From Macrostomum hystrix (Eukaryota > Platyhelminthes > Macrostomidae), in NCBI GenBank assembly GCA_950097015.1, contig CATNEN010000038.1, forward strand, positions 10,933,501-10,997,500: a stretch of 64,000 bases of DNA. The letters run 5' to 3'. How positions within the stretch are numbered: the first letter of the stretch is position 1; every line of letters starts with the position of its first letter. Positions 1 to 12,905 of this stretch are shown here, piece by piece. The translations under genes were made by a program, and so were the position numbers. The notes beneath the pieces are model-generated. The model saw only the letters and a program-made list of their open reading frames with translations, was not told where the DNA came from and searched no databases.

Positions 1-2096
1 TAAATCATGGCTAAACCAGCGTCTGAATCATGGCTAAACCAGAGTTTGAATCATGGCTAAACCAGAGTCTGAATCATGGCTAAACCAGAGTCTGAATCAT
101 GGCTAAACTAGAGTCTGAATCATGGCTAAACCAGAGTTTGAACCATGGCTAAACCAGAGTTTGAATCATGGCTAAACCAGAGTCTGAATCATGGCAAAAC
201 CAGAGTTTCAATCATGGCTAAACCAGAGTTTCAATCATGGCTAAACCAGCGTCTGAATCATGGCTAAACCAGCGTCTGAATCATGGCTAAACCAGAGTTT
301 GAATCATGGCTAAACCAGCGTCTGTATCATGGCTAAACCAGAGTTTGAATCATGGCTAAACCAGAGACTAAATCATGGCTACACCAGGCTTTGAATCATG
401 GCTAAACCATCATCATCAGCATGGCTAAACCAGAGTTTGAATCATGGCTAAACCAGAGTTTGAATAATGGCTACACCAGAGTTTGAATCATGGCTAAACC
501 AGAGTCTGAATCATGGCTAAACTAGAGTCTGAATCATGGCTAAACCAGAGTTTGAACCATGGCTAAACCAGAGTTTGAATCATGGCTAAACCAGAGTCTG
601 AATCATGGCTAAACCAGAGTTTCAATCATGGCTAAACCAGAGTTTCAATCATGGCTAAACCAGCGTCTGAATCATGGCTAAACCAGCGTCTGAATCATGG
701 CTAAACCAGCGTCTGAATCATGGCTAAACCAGAGTTTCAATCATGGCTAAACCAGCGTCTGAATCATGGCTAAACCAGCGTCTGAATCATGGCTAAACCT
801 GAGTTTGAATCATGGCTAAACCAGAGACTAAATCATGGCTAAACCAGCGTCTGAATCATGGCTAAACCAGAGTTTGAATCATGGCTAAACCAGAGACTAA
901 ATCATGGCTAAACCAGCGTCTGAATCATGGCTAAACCAGAGTCTGAATCATGGCTAAACCAGCGTCTGAATCATGGCTAAACCAGAGTTTGAATCAGGGC
1001 TAAACCAGAGACTAAATCATGGCTAAACCAGCGTCTGAATCATGGCTAAACCAGAGTTTGAATCATGGCTAAACCAGAGACTAAATCATGGCTAAACCAG
1101 CGTCTGAATCATGGCTAAACCAGAGTCTGAATCATGGCTAAACCAGCGTCTGAATCATGGCTAAACCAGAGTTTGAATCATGGCTAAACCAGAGACTAAA
1201 TCATGGCTAAACCAGCGTCTGAATCATGGCTAAACCAGAGTCTGAATCATGGCTAAACCAGCGTCTGAATCATGGCTAAACCAGAGTTTGAATCAGGGCT
1301 AAACTAGAGTCTGAATCATGGCTAAACCAGAGTTTGAATCATGGCTAAACCAGAGTTTGAATCATGGCTAAACCAGAGACTAAATCATGGCTAAACCAGC
1401 GTCTGAATCATGGCTAAACCAGCGTCTGAATCATGGCTAAACCAGAGTTTGAATCATGGCTAAACCAGAGACTAAATCATGGCTACACCAGGCTTTGAAT
1501 CATGGCTAAACCATCATCATCAGCATGGCTAAACCAGAGTTTGAATCATGGCTAAACCATCATCATCAGCATGGCTAAACCAGCGTCTGAATCATGGCTA
1601 AACCAGAGTTTGAATCATGGCTAAACCAGAGTTTGAATAATGGCTACACCAGAGTTTGAATCATGGCTAAACCAGAGTCTGAATCATGGCTAAACCATCA
1701 TCATCAGCATGGCTAAACCAGCGTCTGAATCATGGCTAAACCAGAGTTTGAATCATGGCTAAACCAGAGTTTGAATCATGGCTAAACCAGAGTTTGAATC
1801 ATAGCCAACCAGAGTTTGAATCTTGGCTAAACCAGAGTTTCAATCATGGCTAACCCGGCGTTTGAATCATGGCTAAACCAGAGTTTGAATCATGGCAAAA
1901 ACCGAGTTTCAATAATGGCTAACCCAGCGTTTGAATCATGGCTAAACCAGAGTTTGAATCATGGCTAAACCAGAGTTTGAATCATGGCTAAACCAGAGTT
2001 TGAATCATGGCTAAACCAGAGTTTGAATCATAGCCAACCAGAGTCTGAATCATGGCAAAACGAGAGTTTGAATCATAGCCCACCAGGGTTTAAAAC
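1..2096. repeat. Minisatellite A of copy L0, 23-bp unit
   Basis: Tandem array with unit CATGGCTAAACCAGAG followed by TTTGAAT (23 bp). Common variants are GAGTCTGAAT, GCGTCTGAAT and GAGACTAAAT. A shorter variant with CATCATCATCAG recurs at about 405, 1507, 1555 and 1691. Order-conserved blocks of variants recur within the array, which shows amplification of multi-unit segments. Confidence 0.95.
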
Positions 2097-2149
2097 ATGT
2101 CGAAACCTGAGTTTGAATCTTGGCTAACCCAGCGTTTGAAAAATCAACG

Positions 2150-3176
2150 TCAACTGGGGAGTCATCATCAAAATGGGGATCATGGTGAACTGGGGGATAA
2201 TCGTCAACTGGGGGATCATGGTAAACTGGGGGATAATTGTCAACTGGGGGATCATTGTCAACTGGGGGATCATTGTCAACTGGGGGATCATTGTCAACTG
2301 GGGGATCATTGTCAACTGGGGGATCATTGTCAACTGGGGGATCATTGTCAACTAGGGGGTAATGGTCAACTGGGGGATAATCGTCAACTGGGGGATCATT
2401 GTCAACTGGGGGATCATTGTCAACTGTGGGATCATTGTCAACTGGGGGATCATTGTCAACTGGGGGATCATTGTCAACTGGGGGATCATTGTCAACTGGG
2501 GGTTCATTGTCAACTGGGGGATCATTGTCAACGGGGGGATCATTGTCAACTGGGGGATCATTGTCAACTGGGGGTTCATTGTCAACTGGGGGTTCATTGT
2601 CAACTGTGGGATCATTGTCAACGGGCGGGATCATTGTCAACTGGGGAATCATTGTCAACTGGGGGATCATTGTCAACTGGGGGATCATTGTCAACTGGGT
2701 GATCATCATCAACTGGGGGATCATTGTCAACTGGGGGAACATTGTCAACTGGAGGAACATTGTTAACTGGGGATCATCATCAATGGGGAGTCATCATCAA
2801 CTGGGGGATCATTGTGAACTGGGGGATCTTTGTTAACTGGGGGATCATTGTCAACTGGGGGATCATTGTCAACTGGGGGATCATTGTCAACTGGGGGATC
2901 ATTGTCAACTGGGGGATCATTGTCAACTGGGGGATCATTGTCAACTGGGGGATCATTGTCAACTGGGGGATCATTGTCAACTGGGGGTTCATTGTGAACT
3001 GGGGGATCTTTGTCAACTGGGGGATCATTGTCGACTGTGGGATCATTGTCAACTGGGGATCATTGTCGACTGCGGGATCATTGCTAACTGGGGAATCATT
3101 GTCAACTGGGGGATCATTGTCGACTGCGGGATCATTGCTAACTGGGGGATCATTGTCAACTGGGGGATCAATGTAG
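2150..3176. repeat. Minisatellite B of copy L0, 18-bp unit
   Basis: Tandem array of CTGGGGGATCATTGTCAA (18 bp), with TTCATTGT, TCATCATC and AACATTGT variants. Because 18 is a multiple of 3 and the unit has few stops, long ORFs appear in several frames on both strands. None has non-repeat coding character. Confidence 0.95.
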
Positions 3177-3874
3177 AATTAAAAAGCTGTAAATTCAGCT
3201 GCTAAAAAGTATATAATAGACGAATTAAAAATATTTCTGCTCCCCGAAGGGGGGCAAAACTTGCTAGTCTACTATACTAAAAATGAAATGGTTGGTTGGT
3301 TGGTTGTAATTGATTTTCTCCCGAACGGCTCAACCGATTTTCACCATTTCTTCACCAACAGATGCTAAATATGGGGACAATTATACACGTATTTTTATTA
3401 AGCCTTACTTTATTGCTAAGGGGATTAAATATTCGAAAAACATGTTTTTTGACCATTTCAAAGGTCAAACTATCTTGGCCTATTGAGAATTTCATTCACT
3501 GACTGCCACTGAGTTAGAATTGCATCATCAACTTGCGCTACACCCACTAGCTGACTGAGTTAAAAGCCTGCACTCTGGAGACAAATTGGAAATAAATGTA
3601 CACAACAAACCGCGAGACTGAGTGTACTCTATTTTCTTACTTCATTGTACAAAGCCAGAACTTTAAGAATTCATTTTATAAGGCTGATTTTTGCACCCAC
3701 TAACCAACAGTCGGAATAGCCGATAGCCGATGTGTAGGCACTAGGAATAGTTTAGGCTAGGCTAGGGTTCGATTCTGCAAATAATTTAGACTAATTTTCA
3801 GCCAGTAGTGACTGAAGATTATTTAAATTTATTTTTTTCATTTCGTAAATAAAATATCATCTTTCAAAGCAAAC

Positions 3875-4760
3875 CAGAGTTTAAATCATGGCAAAAGCAG
3901 AGTTTGAATCATGGCTAAACCAGAGTTTGAATCATGGCTAAACCAGAGTTTGAATCATGGCTAACCCAGCGTTTGAATCATGGCTAAACCAGCGTTTGAA
4001 TCATGGCTAACCCAGCGTTTGAATCATGGCTAATGCAGAGTTTGAATCATGGCTAAACAAGAGTTTGAATCATGGCTAAACCAGCGTTTGAATCATGGCT
4101 AAACTATGGCTTGAATCATAGCCAGCCAGAGTTCAAGCTAAACCAGAGCTTGAATCATGGCTAAACCGGAGTTTGAATCATGGCTAAACCAGAGTTTGAA
4201 TCATGGCTAAACTATGGCTTGAATCATAGCCAGCCAGAGTTCAAGCTAAACCAGAGCTTGAATCATGGCTAAACCGGAGTTTGAATCATGGCTAAACCAG
4301 AGTCTGAATCATGGCTAATGCAGACTTTGAATCATCACAGCGTCTGAATCATGGCTAAACTAAAGTTAAAATCATGGCTAAACCAGAGTTTGAATCATGG
4401 CTAAACCAAGGTTTGAATCATGGCTAAACCAACGTTTGAATCATGGCTAAACCAGAGTCTGAATCATGGCTAAATTTAAATCAAGGTGAATCCAGAGTTT
4501 GAATCATAGCTAACCAGAGTTTGAATCATGGCTAAACCAGAGTTTGAATCATGGCTAAACCAGAGTTTGAATCATGGCTAAACTAGAGTCTGAATCATGG
4601 CTAAACTAGAGTCTGAATCATGGCTAAACCAGAGTTTGAATCATTGCAAAAACAGCGTTTGAATCATGGCTAAACCAGAGTTTGAATCATGGCCAAACCA
4701 CGGTTTGAATCATAGTCAACCAGAGTCTGAATCATGGTAAAACGAGAGTTTGAATCATAG
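3875..4760. repeat. Minisatellite A of copy L1, 23-bp unit
   Basis: Same 23-bp family as at 1-2096 but shorter and more diverged. It includes a local duplication around 4080-4290, a segment with ATGGCTTGAATCATAGCCAG that recurs at about 4097 and 4208. Confidence 0.92.
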
Positions 4761-4829
4761 CCCAGCAGGGTTTAAAACATGGCGAAACCTGAGTTTGAAT
4801 CTTGGCTAACCCAGTGTTTGAAAAACAAC

Positions 4830-5715
4830 GTCAACTGTGGAGTCATCCTCAAAATGGGGATCAAGGTAAACTGGGGGATAATCATCAACTGGAGGATCTT
4901 GGTAAACTGGGGGGATAATTGTCAACTGGGGGATCATTGTCAACTGGGGGATCATTGTGAACTGAGGGATCATTGTCAACTAGGGGGTATTGGTCAACTG
5001 GGGGATAATTGTCAACTGGGGAATCATCATCAAATGGGGGATCATGGTCAACTTGGGGATCATTGTCAACTGGGTGATCATCATCAACTGGGGATCATCA
5101 TCAACTGGGGGATCATCATCAACTGGGGGATCATTGTGAACTGGGGGATCTTTGTCAACTGTGGGATCATTGTCAACTGGGGGATCATTGTCAACTGGGG
5201 GATCGTTGTCAACTGGGGGTTCATTGTCAACTGGGGGATCATTGTCAACTGGGGGATCATTGTCAACTGGGGGATCATTGTCAACTGGGGGATCATTGTC
5301 AACTGGGGGTTCATTGTGAACTGGGGGATTTTTGTCAACTGGGGGATCATTGTCAACTGTGGGATCATTGTCAACTGGGGGTTCATTGTCAACTGGGGGT
5401 TCATTGTCAACTGGGGGATCATTGTCAACTGGGGGATCATTGTGAACTGAGAGATCATTGTCAAGTGGGGGGTAATGGTCAACTGGGGGATAATTGTCAA
5501 CTGGGGAATCATCATCAACTGGGGATCATTTTCAACTGGGGGATCATTGTCAACTGGGGGATCATTGTCAACTGGGGGTTCATTGTCAACTGGGGGTTCA
5601 TTGTCAACTGGGGGATCATTGTCAACTGGGGGATCATTGTCAACTGGGGGATCATCGTCAACTAGGGGATCATCATTAACTGGGGGATCATTGTCAACTG
5701 GGGGTTCATTGTAGC
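4830..5715. repeat. Minisatellite B of copy L1, 18-bp unit
   Basis: Same 18-bp CTGGGGGATCATTGTCAA family as in L0. It begins after the conserved A-to-B transition segment of about 60 bp (around 4770-4830) that is also seen in L0, L2 and L3. Confidence 0.93.
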
Positions 5716-5804
5716 TTTAAAAAGCTGTAAATTCAGCTGCTAAAAAGTATATACTAGACGAATTAAAAGTATTTCTGCTCCCCGAAGGGGGGCAAAACTT
5801 GCTA

Positions 5805-8800
5805 TCTAATATACTAAAAATGAAAATCTTGTATGTTTGCAATCGACTAGCTCCCGAACGGCTCAACCGATTTTCAAAATTCCTTCGCCAAAAAATCACA
5901 AATGGGCCGGAATCGGTACACGTAATTTTATTAAGCTTAATTCCATTGGCAAGGGGATTAAATATTCGAAAAACAGTTTCAAATAGGCTTTTCTAATGCA
6001 TTCTTGTTTTCAGCTTGTGCACAGTGAGGCTCCAGTGCCAATTTTAATGATTGCATCAGAGCCAATTTTGATAACGCACTGATAAGAACTCAAGGGAGGC
6101 TACCCAGAGGGTAGCGAAGGCAGCTAGTCTAATATACTAAAAATGAAAATCTTGTTTGTATGTTTGTATGTTTGCAATCGACTAGCTCCCGAACGGCTCA
6201 ACCGATTTTCAAAATTCCTTCGCCAAAAGATCACAAATGGGCCGGAATCGGTACACGTAATTTTATTAAGCTTAATTCCATTGGCAAGGGGATTAAATAT
6301 TCGAAAAACAGTTTTAAATAGGCTTTTCTAATGCATTCTTGTTTTCAGCTTGTGCACAGTGAGGCTCCAGTGCCAATTTTAATGATTGCATCAGAGCCAG
6401 TTTTGATAACGAACTGATAAGAACTCACAGGGAGGCTACCCAGAGGGTAGCGAAGGCAGCTAGTCTTCTAATATACTAAAAATGAAAATCTTGCTTGCTT
6501 GCTTGTATGTTTGCAATCGACTAGCTCCCGAACGGCTCAACCGATTTTCAAAATTCCTTCGCCAAAAAATCACAAATGGGCCGGAATCGGTACACGTAAT
6601 TTTATTAAGCTTAATTCCATTGGCAAGGGGATTAAATATTCGAAAAACAGTTTCAAATAGGCTTTTCTAATGCATTCTTGTTTTCAGCTTGTGCACAGTG
6701 AGGCTCCAGTGCCAATTTTAATGATTGCATCAGAGCCAATTTTGATAACGCACTGATAAGAACTCAAGGGAGGCTACCCAGAGGGTAGCGAAGGCAGCTA
6801 GTCTAATATACTAAAAATGAAAATCTTGTTTGTATGTTTGTATGTTTGCAATCGACTAGCTCCCGAACGGCTCAACCGATTTTCAAAATTCCTTCGCCAA
6901 AAGATCACAAATGGGCCGGAATCGGTACACGTAATTTTATTAAGCTTAATTCCATTGGCAAGGGGATTAAATATTCGAAAAACAGTTTTAAATAGGCTTT
7001 TCTAATGCATTCTTGTTTTCAGCTTGTGCACAGTGAGGCTCCAGTGCCAATTTTAATGATTGCATCAGAGCCAGTTTTGATAACGAACTGATAAGAACTC
7101 ACAGGGAGGCTACCCAGAGGGTAGCGAAGGCAGCTAGTCTTCTAATATACTAAAAATGAAAATCTTGCTTGCTTGCTTGTATGTTTGCAATCGACTAGCT
7201 CCCGAACGGCTCAACCGATTTTCGCAATTCCTTCGCCAAAAGATCACAAATGGGCCGGAATCGGTACACGTATTTTTATTAAGCTTAATTTCATTGCCAA
7301 GGGGATTAAATATTCGAAAAACTGTTTTAAATAGGCTTTTCTAATGCATTCTTGTTTTCAGCTTGTGCACAGTGAGGCTCCAGTGCCAATTTTAATGATT
7401 GCATCAGAGCCAGTTTTGATAACGAACTGATAAGAACTCACAGGGAGGCTACCCAGAGGGTAGCGAAGGCAGCTAGTCTAATATACTAAAAATGAAAATC
7501 TTGCTTGCTTGCTTGTATGTTTGCAATCGACTAGCTCCCGAACGGCTCAACCGATTTTCGCAATTCCTTCGCCAAAAGATCACAAATGGGCCGGAATCGG
7601 TACACGTATTTTTATTAAGCTTAATTTCATTGCCAAGGGGATTAAATATTCGAAAAACTGTTTTAAATAGGCTTTTCTAATGCATTCTTGTTTTCAGCTT
7701 GTGCACAGTGAGGCTCCAGTGCCAATTTTAATGATTGCATCAGAGCCAGTTTTGATAACGAACTGATAAGAACTCCAGTGAGGCTACCCAGAGGGTAGCG
7801 AAGGCAGCTAGTCTAATATACTAAAAATGAAAATCTTGCTTGCTTGCTTGTCTATTATACTAAAAATGAAAATCTCGTATGTTTGCAATCGACTAGCTCC
7901 CGAACGGCTCAACCGATTTTCAAAATTCCTTCGCCAAAAAATCACAAATGGGCCGGAATCGGTACACGTAATTTTTTTAAGCTTAATTCCATTGCCAAGG
8001 GGATTAAATATTCGAAAAACAGTTTTAAATAGGCTTTTCTAATGCATTCTTGTTTTCAGCTTGTGCACAGTGAGGCTCCAGTGCCAATTTTAATGATTGC
8101 ATCAGAGCCAATTTTGATAACGCACTGATAAGAACTCAAGGGAGGCTACCCAGAGGGTAGCGAAGGCAGCTAGTCTAATATACTAAAAATGAAAATCTTG
8201 TTTGTATGTTTGTATGTTTGCAATCGACTAGCTCCCGAACGGCTCAACCGATTTTCAAAATTCCTTCGCCAAAAGATCACAAATGGGCCGGAATCGGTAC
8301 ACGTAATTTTATTAAGCTTAATTCCATTGGCAAGGGGATTAAATATTCGAAAAACAGTTTTAAATAGGCTTTTCTAATGCATTCTTGTTTTCAGCTTGTG
8401 CACAGTGAGGCTCCAGTGCCAATTTTAATGATTGCATCAGAGCCAGTTTTGATAACGAACTGATAAGAACTCACAGGGAGGCTACCCAGAGGGTAGCGAA
8501 GGCAGCTAGTCTAATATACTAAAAATGAAAATCTTGCTTGCTTGCTTGTATGTTTGCAATCGACTAGCTCCCGAACGGCTCAACCGATTTTCGCAATTCC
8601 TTCGCCAAAAGATCACAAATGGGCCGGAATCGGTACACGTATTTTTATTAAGCTTAATTTCATTGCCAAGGGGATTAAATATTCGAAAAACTGTTTTAAA
8701 TAGGCTTTTCTAATGCATTCTTGTTTTCAGCTTGTGCACAGTGAGGCTCCAGTGCCAATTTTAATGATTGCATCAGAGCCAGTTTTGATAACGAACTGAT

Positions 8801-11800
8801 AAGAACTCCAGTGAGGCTACCCAGAGGGTAGCGAAGGCAGCTAGTCTAATATACTAAAAATGAAAATCTTGCTTGCTTGCTTGTCTATTATACTAAAAAT
8901 GAAAATCTCGTATGTTTGCAATCGACTAGCTCCCGAACGGCTCAACCGATTTTCAAAATTCCTTCGCCAAAAAATCACAAATGGGCCGGAATCGGTACAC
9001 GTAATTTTTTTAAGCTTAATTCCATTGCCAAGGGGATTAAATATTCGAAAAACAGTTTTAAATAGGCTTTTCTAATGCATTCTTGTTTTCAGCTTGTGCA
9101 CAGTGAGGCTCCAGTGCCAATTTTAATGATTGCATCAGAGCCAATTTTGATAACGCACTGATAAGAACTCAAGGGAGGCTACCCAGAGGGTAGCGAAGGC
9201 AGCTAGTCTAATATACTAAAAATGAAAATCTTGTTTGTATGTTTGTATGTTTGCAATCGACTAGCTCCCGAACGGCTCAACCGATTTTCAAAATTCCTTC
9301 GCCAAAAGATCACAAATGGGCCGGAATCGGTACACGTAATTTTATTAAGCTTAATTCCATTGGCAAGGGGATTAAATATTCGAAAAACAGTTTTAAATAG
9401 GCTTTTCTAATGCATTCTTGTTTTCAGCTTGTGCACAGTGAGGCTCCAGTGCCAATTTTAATGATTGCATCAGAGCCAATTTTGATAACGCACTGATAAG
9501 AACTCAAGGGAGGCTACCCAGAGGGTAGCGAAGGCAGCTAGTCTAATATACTAAAAATGAAAATCTTGTTTGTATGTTTGTATGTTTGCAATCGACTAGC
9601 TCCCGAACGGCTCAACCGATTTTCAAAATTCCTTCGCCAAAAGATCACAAATGGGCCGGAATCGGTACACGTAATTTTATTAAGCTTAATTCCATTGGCA
9701 AGGGGATTAAATATTCGAAAAACAGTTTTAAATAGGCTTTTCTAATGCATTCTTGTTTTCAGCTTGTGCACAGTGAGGCTCCAGTGCCAATTTTAATGAT
9801 TGCATCAGAGCCAGTTTTGATAACGAACTGATAAGAACTCACAGGGAGGCTACCCAGAGGGTAGCGAAGGCAGCTAGTCTAATATACTAAAAATGAAAAT
9901 CTTGCTTGCTTGCTTGTATGTTTGCAATCGACTAGCTCCCGAACGGCTCAACCGATTTTCGCAATTCCTTCGCCAAAAGATCACAAATGGGCCGGAATCG
10001 GTACACGTATTTTTATTAAGCTTAATTCCATTGGCAAGGGGATTAAATATTCGAAAAACAGTTTTAAATAGGCTTTTCTAATGCATTCTTGTTTTCAGCT
10101 TGTGCACAGTGAGGCCTCCAGTGCCAATTTTAATGATTGCATCAGAGCCAGTTTTGATAACGAACTGATAAGAACTCCAGTGAGGCTACCCAGAGGGTAG
10201 CGAAGGCAGCTAGTCTAATATACTAAAAATGAAAATCTTGTTTGTATGTTTGTATGTTTGCAATCGACTAGCTCCCGAACGGCTCAACCGATTTTTGCAA
10301 TTCCTTCGCCAAAAGATCACAAATGGGCCGGAATCGGTACACGTATTTTTATTAAGCTTAATTCCATTGCCAAGGGGATTAAATATTCGAAAAACTGTTT
10401 TAAATAGGCTTTTCTAATGCATTCTTGTTTTCAGCTTGTGCACAGTGAGGCCTCCAGTGCCAAATTTAATGATTGCATCAGAGCCAGTTTTGATAACGCA
10501 CGCGCGTACTGATAAGAACTCACAGGGAGGCTACCCAGAGGGTAGCGAAGGCAGCTAGTCCACTATACTAAAAATGAAATCTAATATACTAAAAATGAAA
10601 ATCTTTCTATTATACTAAAAATGAAAATCTTGCTTGCTTGTATGTTTGCAATCGACTAGCTCCCGAACGGCTCAACCGATTTTCGCAATTCCTTCGCCAA
10701 AAGATCACAATTGGTCCCGAATCGGTACACGTATTTTTATTAAGCTTAATTTCATTGCTAAGGGGATTAAATATTCGAAAAACTGTTTTAAATAGGCTTT
10801 TCTAATGCATTCTTGTTTTCAGCTTGTGCACAGTGAGGCCTCCAGTGCCAAATTTAATGATTGCATCAGAGCCAGTTTTGATAACGCACGCGCGTACTGA
10901 TAAGAACTCACAGGGAGGCTACCCAGAGGGTAGCGAAGGCAGCTAGTCTTATATACTAAAAATGAAAATCTTGCTTGCTTGTTTGTTTGCAATCGACTAG
11001 CTCCCGAACGGCTCAACCGATTTTCAAAATTCTTTCACTAAAAGATCGCAAATGGGCCGGAATCGGTACACGTAATTTTATTAAGCTTAATTCCATTGCC
11101 AAGGGGATTAAATATTCGAAAAACTGTTTTAAATAGGCTTTTCTAATGCATTCTTGTTTTCAGCTTGTGCACAGTGAGGCTCCAGTGCCAACTTTAATGA
11201 TTGCATCAGAGCCAATTTTGATAAGGCACTGATAAGAACTCAAGGGAGGCTACCCAGAGGGTAGCGAAGGCAGCTAGTCTAATATACTAAAAATGAAAAT
11301 CTTGCTTGCTTGCTTGCTTGCTTGTATGTTTGCAATCGACTAGCTCCCGAACGGCTCAACCGATTTTCAAAATTCCTTCGCCAAAAGATCACAAATGGGC
11401 CGGAATCGGTACACGTAATTTTATTAAGCTTAATTCCATTGGCAAGGGGATTAAATATTCGAAAAACAGTTTTAAATAGGCTTTTCTAATGCATTCTTGT
11501 TTTCAGCTTGTGCACAGTGAGGCCTCCAGTGCCAATTTTAATGATTGCATCGGAGCCAATTTTGATAACGCACTGATAAGAACTCACAGGGAGGCTACCC
11601 AGAGGGTAGCGAAGGCAGCTAGTCTAATATACTAAAAATGAAAATCTTGTTTGTATGTATGTTTGTATGTTTGTTTGCAATCGACTAGCTCCCGAACGGC
11701 TCAACCGATTTTCACAATTCCTTCGCCAAAAGATCACAAATGGGCCGGAATCGGTACACGTATTTTTATTAAGCTTAATTTCATTGCCAAGGGGATTAAA

Positions 11801-12310
11801 TATTCGAAAAACTGTTTTAAATAGGCTTTTCTAATGCATTCTTGTTTTCAGCTTGTGCACAGTGAGGCCTCCAGTGCCAATTTTAATGATTGCATCAGAG
11901 CCAGTTTTGATAACGAACTGATAAGAACTCAAGGGAGGCTACCCAGAGGGTAGCGAAGGCAGCTAGTCTAATATACTAAAAATGAAAATCTTGCTTGCTT
12001 GCTTGTATGTTTGCAATCGACTAGCTCCCGAACGGCTCAACCGATTTTCAAAATTCCTTCGCCAAAAGATCACAAATGGGCCGGAATCGGTACACGTAAT
12101 TTTATTAAGCTTAATTCCATTGGCAAGGGGATTAAATATTCGAAAAACAGTTTTAAATAGGCTTTTCTAATGCATTCTTGTTTTCAGCTTGTGCACAGTG
12201 AGGCTCCAGTGCCAATTTTTATGATTGCATCAGAGCCAGTTTTGATAACGCACGCGCGTACTGATAAGAACTCACAGGGAGGCTACCCAGAGGGTAGCGA
12301 AGGCAGCTAG
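5805..12310 (+). mobile_element. Tandem array of 19 short Helitron-like elements (about 335 bp each)
   Basis: Nineteen head-to-tail units start at 5805, 6128, 6464, 6802, 7138, 7477, 7812, 8174, 8510, 8845, 9207, 9542, 9878, 10214, 10559, 10947, 11278, 11623 and 11967. Each begins TC (typically TCTAATATACTAAAAATGAA). Each ends with a perfect 7-bp hairpin with AGA loop (GCTACCC / GGGTAGC), then 12 bases ending in CTAG. The next unit starts immediately. The short and long elements share TATACTAAAAATGAAA, CCCGAACGGCTCAACCGATT and GGGGATTAAATATTCGAAAA, so they are related families with different 3' ends. The 62-71 residue ORF in most units is conserved only because the DNA is. Units of 362 bp (7812, 8845) and 388 bp (10559) carry extra 5' ends. 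Confidence 0.85.
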
Positions 12311-12338
12311 TCCACTATACTAAAAATGAAATGCTTGG

Positions 12339-12370
<32 letters not shown>

Positions 12371-12905
12371 AATTGATTTTCTCCCGAACGGCTCAACCGA
12401 TTTTCACCATTTCTTCACCAAAAGATGCCAAATATGGGGACAATTATACACGTATTTTTATTAAGCTTAACTTTATTGCTAAGGGGATTAAATATTCGAA
12501 AAACATGATTTTTCAAAGGTCAAATTCAAAGGTCAAACCACTCACTGCCACTGAATTAGAATTGCATCGTCAAATTGCGCAACAACCCCTAGCTGATTGA
12601 ATTTGAAGCCTGCACTCTGGAGACAAATTGGAAATAAATGTACACAACCAACCGCGAGACTGAGTGTACTCTATTTTCTTACTTCATTGTACAAAGCCAG
12701 AACTTTGAGAATTCATTTTATAAGGCTGATTTCTGCACCCACTAACCAACAGTCGGAATAGCCGATGTGTTAGGCACTAGGAATAAGTTAGGCTAGGCTA
12801 GGGTTCGATTCTGCACTGCGTCAAATCATTTAGACTAATTTTCAGCCAGTAGTGATTGAAGATTATTTTGATTTATTTTTTTCATTTCGTAAATAAAATA
12901 TCATA

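Larger units (their letters stand above)
1..3267 (+). mobile_element. Long Helitron copy L0 (3' part; left end outside window)
   Basis: Non-autonomous rolling-circle (Helitron-type) element, cut by the window start. Visible parts are minisatellite A, minisatellite B and a 3' terminal module from about 3177. The 3' end has a 7-bp stem with a GAA loop at 3239-3255 (GCTCCCC / GGGGGGC, one G-T pair), then 12 bases ending in CTAG at 3264-3267. The next element starts at once with TC. A short hairpin close to a CTRR end is the defining 3' feature of Helitrons. No Rep/helicase ORF is present, so the copy is non-autonomous. Open frames across it are repeat read-through, not genes. The family assignment rests on end structure only. 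Confidence 0.75.
3268..5804 (+). mobile_element. Long Helitron copy L1
   Basis: Complete long element. The 5' end begins TC at 3268 (TCTACTATACTAAAAATGAA), directly after the CTAG of L0. A roughly 600-bp 5' module follows, with CCCGAACGGCTCAACCGATT at about 3322 and an AT-rich conserved block, then array A, array B and the 3' module. The hairpin is at 5777-5793. The end reads CTA (5802-5804) where CTAG is expected, and the first short element follows directly. This is the only junction in the block missing the final G. No transposase ORF is present. Confidence 0.8.

Noticed and set aside
2050-3176. Several long ORFs on both strands (up to 236 codons), and their counterparts at 4779-5714, 15781-17120 and 19560-21233
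   Set aside because: All are the 18-bp or 23-bp tandem units read in different frames. There is no non-repeat coding part, no start context and no codon bias.
5805-12310. Nineteen near-identical 62-71 residue ORFs suggesting a gene family
   Set aside because: The whole 335-bp DNA unit, including its non-coding part, is equally conserved, and the units are Helitron copies. Some units lack the ORF.
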